Below are positions 4,591 to 8,173 of a stretch of DNA of 8,173 nt, piece by piece. Within the stretch, counting starts at the first letter, position 1; each line of letters opens with the position of its first letter. The notes under the pieces are model-generated. The model searched no databases and was not told where the DNA came from. It saw only the letters and a list, made by a program, of their open reading frames with translations. The DNA comes from Thermoprotei archaeon (GTDB taxonomy: Archaea > Thermoproteota > Thermoprotei_A > Sulfolobales > Ignisphaeraceae). Where the stretch lies: the NCBI GenBank assembly GCA_003661905.1, contig QMXA01000034.1:1-8173 (forward strand). Reading direction: 5' to 3'. The position numbers and the translations under genes are program-made.

Positions 4591-5202
4591 TTACAATCTA
4601 TAACTACGTTCTTCAGCTCCGCTAGGTTTTATTAACACTATGTCTATTCCATCTCCTGAAGTAGCATCTCTTGAGATTGCAGCTTTTATAGCTTTAATAA
4701 CTAAGTCCGTGGCTTTCTCTATATTCATCTCCTTATTATATCCACTCTCAATAATACCTATAGCTATCGGAGCTCCCGTACCTATGGCCGCATAATTATC
4801 TTCTAATACTGAACCTACAGGGTCTATTACGTATAGGTGTGGCCCTGTCTCATCTATTCCTCCGAATAATAATTCTGATAGGAAAGGTAGGTGTTTATAT
4901 GAGTACATTATTGTAGCTAATAGTTTAGCTGCAGCATAGACTGAGATTTTACTAGATAACGATAACTCGTAGTATCTAACTTCAGCAGCTAGTATCCTGG
5001 TAAGAGTCTGCATATCAGCAAATAATCCTGCAGCTGCTATTGCTAATCGATCCGTTATTTTGAAGACTTTCTTTCCAACTCTGCTCATTACGTATCCTCC
5101 GTAGCTAACTCTTTTCTCAGCACCTAGAACAACACCATCCTTTATTTTAACGCCGACGGCCGTTGCACCAGTACCTAATCTCCCATAGCCCAAGCGCGAC
5201 AC
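4591..5202 (-). CDS. psmB: Proteasome beta subunit, non-catalytic type (Thr1 replaced by Ala)
   Basis: This 203-residue protein is a 20S proteasome beta subunit: GATAVGVKIKDGVVLGAEKR (12-31), SYGGYV (33-38), VGKKVFKI (42-49), LLFGGIDETGPHLYVIDP (112-129), AAIGTGAPIAIGIIESGY (137-154) and RDATSGDGIDIVLI (178-191). Aligned with the Thermoplasma beta subunit, catalytic Thr1 falls on Ala13, while the Glu/Asp17 and Lys33 equivalents (Glu29, Lys45) remain. The sequence closely resembles the Sulfolobus beta subunit that reads PATAIG at the same place, one of two crenarchaeal beta paralogues. So it probably builds the beta ring beside a catalytic beta subunit encoded elsewhere. The first 12 residues are not a cleavable propeptide of the usual G-T-T type. 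The GTG start at 5202 has a TATA box about 26 nt upstream, suggesting a leaderless transcript. It heads the operon with endonuclease V and ribK. Confidence 0.9.
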   Translation of the reverse strand: MSRLGYGRLGTGATAVGVKIKDGVVLGAEKRVSYGGYVMSRVGKKVFKITDRLAIAAAGLFADMQTLTRILAAEVRYYELSLSSKISVYAAAKLLATIMYSYKHLPFLSELLFGGIDETGPHLYVIDPVGSVLEDNYAAIGTGAPIAIGIIESGYNKEMNIEKATDLVIKAIKAAISRDATSGDGIDIVLIKPSGAEERSYRL

Positions 5203-5222
5203 CAGGGCTAACTATGACTGAA

Positions 5223-5232
5223 GTTTAATAAG
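5223..5232 (-). promoter_or_regulatory. TATA box for the psmB-nfi-ribK operon
   Basis: CTTATTAAAC on the minus strand is centred 26 nt before the first base of the psmB GTG. That is the distance expected for transcription to begin at the start codon itself (leaderless mRNA). Confidence 0.55.
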
Positions 5233-5242
5233 GATTATTCAA

Positions 5243-5252
5243 CCTAAATTAA
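5243..5252 (+). promoter_or_regulatory. TATA-like box for the MJ1316-domain/NOG1 pair
   Basis: CCTAAATTAA is centred about 20 nt before the ATG at 5268 and only 11 nt before the in-frame GTG at 5259. The GTG is therefore probably upstream of the transcript start, which favours the ATG and a leaderless or nearly leaderless mRNA. No Shine-Dalgarno sequence is seen. Confidence 0.4.
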
Positions 5253-5267
5253 GTAGATGTGATCTAT

Positions 5268-5516
5268 ATGGGAAGGAAAACAGAGATTAGAGAGGTATTG
5301 AGCAGGATAATCTGGAGTGGTAATGATGTAAGACGCTACGAACTCGTCATAAGAAATGGAAAAGGTACGAGAAACATAAAGTTGGAATCAGTTAGTAGAA
5401 TTTTAAGTGATAGACTCATAGTAGGTACTGAGGAATCAGCTAAGGTTATTCCTCTTCACAGAATAATCAGTATATTGAGGAATGGAGAGGTAGTATGGCA
5501 GAGAAGTTCTGCATAA
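5268..5516 (+). CDS. MJ1316-domain (DUF504/UPF0248) small protein, predicted binder of cyclic-phosphate RNA ends
   Basis: This 82-residue basic protein matches the small archaeal DUF504/UPF0248 family. It has IREVLSRIIWSG (7-18), a strand-rich middle (YELVIRNGKG and following), and the signature VIPLHRIISILRNGEVVWQR (60-79), which corresponds to the family's I-P-x-H-R-I...W pattern. The family was renamed the MJ1316 domain, predicted from genomic associations to recognise 2',3'-cyclic phosphate RNA ends; I know of no direct biochemical proof. The ATG at 5268 is preferred over the GTG at 5259 because of the TATA position. The next gene (NOG1) begins 22 nt before this gene ends, so the two form an operon. 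An RNA 3'-phosphate cyclase lies just beyond, convergent, which fits an RNA-end role. Confidence 0.75.
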   Translation: MGRKTEIREVLSRIIWSGNDVRRYELVIRNGKGTRNIKLESVSRILSDRLIVGTEESAKVIPLHRIISILRNGEVVWQRSSA

Positions 5517-6538
5517 GTGATGAAGCTAAAAAGTTCTACATACCAACATATGAATCCTTGAGAAAATTAGCGTTAAAAATATACGTTGAACCTACTAAAG
5601 TTCCTAAATCCATATATAAGCAAGGTAAGGAAAGAATAAGTATCATGAGATACTTGATTAAATGTGAAAGAATTTACTCATTGTTAGCAGGAAACCTTGG
5701 AAGAGTAGCTAGACTACCCAAAACTAATACTATGCCTAAATTCTATGCGGAGATCATTAGGCTAAGTGTAGGTGATTACTACGACGAAACTATAGCTAAA
5801 GCAGTAAAGAGTGTGAAAATACTAACGAAATTATGGCGTGAGTATAGAAAAATAATACTGGCATCAAGTACTAAATATGAAGCTAAAAGATATGCACAAG
5901 AATTTGTTGGTAGAGCTCTATCGGTAACTAAGAGAGCACTTAGATATGCTAATAGAGCTAGCGAAGCTATCAAGCTTCTTAAAGAATCTCCATGCATAGA
6001 TGAATCACTACCCATAATAATCGTAGCTGGTATGCCTCAAGTTGGGAAGTCAACATTAGTTAGTAAAGTCTCAACAGCTAAACCAGAGATCTCACCATTT
6101 CCTTTTACAACTAAGAAAGTAATACTTGGCCATGGGACAATAAATACAACATATTACCAAGTCATAGATACTCCAGGAATACTTGATAGACCATTTAATG
6201 AAATGAATCAAATAGAGAGAAAGGCTATTGCAGTACTTAGAAGTTTAAGTGCTCCAATAATATTTCTAATAGATCCTACATCAGATAGTTACTATGCTTT
6301 AGATTCTCAGATTGCTGTGCTTAAGGATGTAATGACAATAAGGGATATAAGGTACATCTTGCCAACAATTAATAAAATGGATAAAGCTCATGAAAACGAG
6401 TTAAGGAAAGCTAAGAATACTATAAAGAGTCTAGGTTTTCAAGAAGTTTTCATAATAAGTGCATTGAAGAGTGTTGGTGTTTGGAATCTGATTAGAAAAG
6501 CTATTGAATTATCTTTTGAAATGAGGAAATTTACTTAG
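5495..6538 (+). CDS. NOG1-type GTPase, large ribosomal subunit assembly
   Basis: This 347-residue GTPase belongs to the Obg/NOG1 group, which acts in late assembly of the 50S/60S subunit. Residues about 1-165 form the helical NOG1 N-terminal region. The G domain follows, with G1 GMPQVGKST (179-187), a G2-type threonine in PFPFTTKK (201-208), G3 DTPG (225-228), G4 NKMD (293-296) and G5-like SALKS (322-326). The length fits archaeal NOG1, which lacks the eukaryotic C-terminal extension. The ATG at 5495 has an excellent GGAGAGG 4 nt upstream, lying inside the preceding MJ1316-domain gene and overlapping it by 22 nt, so translation is probably coupled. The last 8 bases overlap the convergent rtcA gene. 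In bacteria-like Obg proteins the N-terminus is glycine-rich; here it is not, supporting NOG1. Confidence 0.88.
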   Translation: MAEKFCISDEAKKFYIPTYESLRKLALKIYVEPTKVPKSIYKQGKERISIMRYLIKCERIYSLLAGNLGRVARLPKTNTMPKFYAEIIRLSVGDYYDETIAKAVKSVKILTKLWREYRKIILASSTKYEAKRYAQEFVGRALSVTKRALRYANRASEAIKLLKESPCIDESLPIIIVAGMPQVGKSTLVSKVSTAKPEISPFPFTTKKVILGHGTINTTYYQVIDTPGILDRPFNEMNQIERKAIAVLRSLSAPIIFLIDPTSDSYYALDSQIAVLKDVMTIRDIRYILPTINKMDKAHENELRKAKNTIKSLGFQEVFIISALKSVGVWNLIRKAIELSFEMRKFT

Positions 6539-7604
6539 TTTTCAATCCTATACCCTCAACAGTTAATTTAAAGGGTTTCTCTAGACCGCCATTGATAACG
6601 TTAAGCTTGGCTTTAGTCATTATCTTTGCAAGTTCTATCATGGTATATGCATGCATTGTCATTGCAGTGACTGTAATTTCGCTTCTACCGTTAGCAAGGA
6701 CTAGGTAAGGAATTATTATATCGCCCATATGTTTATCAAGACACATACCAGCATCTAATTCAGTTATTAATTTATTAGCTGCTTCTTCACCTACAACTTC
6801 TGCAGGTTTTCCTCGAGCTCCAAGAGCATCAGATCCTAGGATTGAGTATTCAGTAATAGCCCAGAGAGCTATTCCACTACCAGGACCTAGATGAGGATCC
6901 TTACCCGGTTCATAGTACTCAATACTTATTTCTATAGGTGTGTCGATACCATGCTCTTTAAGCCTAGCTTTTGCAGCTCTAGCTTGTCTCTCAGCTACAT
7001 GCTTAGGTAATCTAACTGCATGTGAATGCCCCTGAATTTTGATCACTTTACCTCTTTCTACCAATCTAAGAGGTTTAAGTTCCCTGGGAGGCTCAGATGT
7101 GCGTACTCTAACAATACCTCCTCCTCTTGGGTAATGACCTCTTCTTATAAGTCTTACTTCAACTTTAAATCCGAGCTTATTCAGGAATGGCAGTACTACG
7201 AATTTCATGTAGTCAATTGTAGGACTCCAGGGTACATCAGTGCCCCCTATTATTTCGAGCTCAACAGGCTCGGGCATGAAGGCTAGTACTGGGAGAACGC
7301 ATTGGAGAACGAGTGTTACTGATCCTGCTGTTCCAACGTCAAATCTATATCTACCAGGGTAAAATCCTCTAGGTTCAAAGTAAAGAGCTGTGGATCCTAA
7401 GTAATTACCATCTACTTTAGCTTTAGTTAATTGTGCCACTATTCTAACAGCAGTTAAGTGTTGTCTTTGCAAACCCGGATTCTTTCTCTTGGCCCTTATG
7501 TTAATAACTTTAACAGGTTTTTGAAGAACTGCTGAAAGGGCAATAGCTGTTCTCAGAATTTGGCCTCCACCTTCGCCCATACTCCCATCGATTATTAAGG
7601 TCAT
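6531..7604 (-). CDS. rtcA: RNA 3'-terminal phosphate cyclase RtcA
   Basis: RtcA converts RNA 3'-phosphate ends to 2',3'-cyclic phosphates using ATP, through an enzyme-AMP intermediate on histidine. The 357-residue protein has the opening IDGSMGEGGGQILRTA (5-20), KNPGLQRQHL (41-50), DVGTAGSVTLVLQ (89-101), the family signature RGHYPRGGG (155-163), EEAANKLI (273-280), LDKHMGDIIIPYLVLA (289-304) and the C-terminal TMHAYTMIELAK (316-327). His318 there is the likely adenylated histidine. The length is close to the usual 340-350. The ATG at 7604 lies 2 nt after the stop of nadM, so the two form an operon; the end overlaps the NOG1 gene by 8 bp. Presence beside an MJ1316-domain gene points to a locus for RNA end processing. 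RtcA also has a close eukaryotic non-enzymatic relative (Rcl1), but the retained His and motifs favour an active cyclase. Confidence 0.92.
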   Translation of the reverse strand: MTLIIDGSMGEGGGQILRTAIALSAVLQKPVKVINIRAKRKNPGLQRQHLTAVRIVAQLTKAKVDGNYLGSTALYFEPRGFYPGRYRFDVGTAGSVTLVLQCVLPVLAFMPEPVELEIIGGTDVPWSPTIDYMKFVVLPFLNKLGFKVEVRLIRRGHYPRGGGIVRVRTSEPPRELKPLRLVERGKVIKIQGHSHAVRLPKHVAERQARAAKARLKEHGIDTPIEISIEYYEPGKDPHLGPGSGIALWAITEYSILGSDALGARGKPAEVVGEEAANKLITELDAGMCLDKHMGDIIIPYLVLANGRSEITVTAMTMHAYTMIELAKIMTKAKLNVINGGLEKPFKLTVEGIGLKTK

Positions 7605-7606
7605 GA

Positions 7607-8137
7607 TTAATCCCTACCACTTACCTCTCTCAATCTTTCTAGCCCCTTAATTTCATCTATTATCATCACTACTGAGGGAGGTACTAATTTCTTCCATTCA
7701 TCATTTCCTTCAAGCATATACCTTCTAATTCTTGTTGAACTATACATGGCTCTATCATAGGGTGGGGGTATAAGAACTTCATAGCCGGCTTCTTTGAAGA
7801 GTCTAATTACTAATGGATTTCTAGCTATTCCATACCTGAATTTCGGTACATATAGTGCTACGTAGTTAACCCATACAGCATTGAGTAATATGTCTGGTAC
7901 TGGAACTATATATACTCTATCCAGATCTATATTAGCATCTTTTAGAGCAGCTTTGATCATAACTATGCGTTCACCCGCTGTGAATGGATTGATTATTGTA
8001 TGACTCTCTTGAGCACTTCCAATAACTATTATTAGTTCCTCGACTTTTTCTAATGCCCATTTAATAACCTCTATATGGCCCCAATGTATTGGTTGAAATC
8101 TACCTGGATAAACACCTCTAATTACATCTCTATACAT
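7607..8137 (-). CDS. nadM: Nicotinamide-nucleotide adenylyltransferase, archaeal NadM type
   Basis: NadM joins NMN and ATP to give NAD, the last step of both de novo and salvage NAD synthesis. The 176-residue protein shows GRFQPIHWGH (12-21; the HxGH nucleotidyltransferase motif is His18 and His21), GSAQESHTIINPFTAGER (40-57), PVPDILLNAVWVNYV (79-93), ARNPLVIRLF (105-114), YSSTRIRRYML (132-142) and W148 with the VPPSVVMIIDEIKGLERLR tail (152-170). All of these match archaeal NadM in order and length. The ATG at 8137 has AGGTGA 6 nt upstream, and an in-frame TGA precedes it at 8146-8144. rtcA follows after 2 nt, so both are in one transcript; linkage to RNA-end chemistry may simply reflect operon packing. 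Confident assignment. Confidence 0.92.
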   Translation of the reverse strand: MYRDVIRGVYPGRFQPIHWGHIEVIKWALEKVEELIIVIGSAQESHTIINPFTAGERIVMIKAALKDANIDLDRVYIVPVPDILLNAVWVNYVALYVPKFRYGIARNPLVIRLFKEAGYEVLIPPPYDRAMYSSTRIRRYMLEGNDEWKKLVPPSVVMIIDEIKGLERLREVSGRD

Positions 8138-8143
8138 AGATCT

Positions 8144-8149
8144 TCACCT
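8144..8149 (-). promoter_or_regulatory. Shine-Dalgarno sequence of nadM
   Basis: AGGTGA lies 6 nt before the ATG at 8137 and is complementary to the 3' end of archaeal 16S rRNA. A strong site like this suggests nadM is translated from a transcript that starts beyond the right edge. Confidence 0.55.
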
Positions 8150-8173
8150 TCTTTCACTTTGAGATTTTGTGAG

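Noticed and set aside
5517..5565. GTGATGA as a C box at the start of the NOG1 gene
   Set aside because: There is no CTGA at guide distance and no C'/D' pair downstream.
7026..7286. An 86-codon plus-strand open frame
   Set aside because: It is antisense to the RtcA signature region and has no recognisable features.
7674..7715. RTGATGA matches on the minus strand within nadM (two copies)
   Set aside because: Neither has a CTGA at about 12 nt, and both fall in conserved coding sequence.
183..8137. A defence island or new mobile system
   Set aside because: All recognisable genes are housekeeping or cofactor genes; there are no transposase, integrase, toxin, nuclease-helicase or CRISPR signatures.
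8123..8173. Possible end of an upstream minus-strand gene overlapping the nadM start
   Set aside because: One frame stays open to a TAA inside nadM, but only about 15 codons are visible and nothing in them is recognisable.

Overview
The window looks like part of the chromosome of a hyperthermophilic crenarchaeon (Thermoproteota, probably Desulfurococcales or a relative). It is AT-rich with AGA/ATA-rich codon use, densely packed, and uses many GTG and TTG starts. TATA boxes lie about 25 nt before several start codons, which suggests leaderless transcripts. The gene set is archaeal: CTP-dependent riboflavin kinase, RibL-type FAD synthetase, archaeal NadM, NOG1, RtcA, endonuclease V and a non-catalytic crenarchaeal proteasome beta subunit. 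I see no mobile element, CRISPR array, tRNA or rRNA, and no gene-free stretch longer than 300 bases.

Layout from left to right. A PspC-domain gene enters from the left edge on the minus strand (1-102) and is preceded by a QueG-like iron-sulfur protein, also minus (183-947). A compact divergent promoter separates these from a plus-strand run: a divergent F420 gamma-glutamyl ligase-family protein (to 1949), a HemK/Mtq2-like methyltransferase (2014-2778), and a DUF357 + RibL fusion (2856-3554). This run meets, tail to tail with overlap, a minus-strand operon psmB - endonuclease V - ribK (5202 to 3535). Divergent from psmB is a plus-strand pair, an MJ1316-domain small protein and a NOG1 GTPase (5268-6538). 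That pair overlaps tail to tail with a minus-strand nadM - rtcA operon (8137-6531).

Three functional themes appear. Redox cofactors: RibK and RibL take riboflavin to FMN and FAD, NadM makes NAD, and the CofE-like protein belongs to the F420 family. RNA metabolism: RtcA makes 2',3'-cyclic phosphate ends, the MJ1316 domain is predicted to recognise such ends, and NOG1 assembles the large ribosomal subunit. Protein and DNA quality control: the proteasome beta subunit and an endonuclease V.

The most unusual observations are these. (1) There is a candidate archaeal C/D box sRNA with near-ideal C-D'-C'-D spacing over the methyltransferase stop codon (2749-2798), and a weaker one over its start (1995-2042). 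(2) Two genes, PspC and the CofE-like gene, have clear N-terminal homology with no in-frame start. Each is restored by one extra base in a 5-nt homopolymer directly at an out-of-frame ATG, so either two sequencing errors or recoding at codon 2. (3) Endonuclease V has Asn where the family has a metal-binding Asp. (4) The proteasome beta subunit has Ala at the position of the catalytic Thr1.
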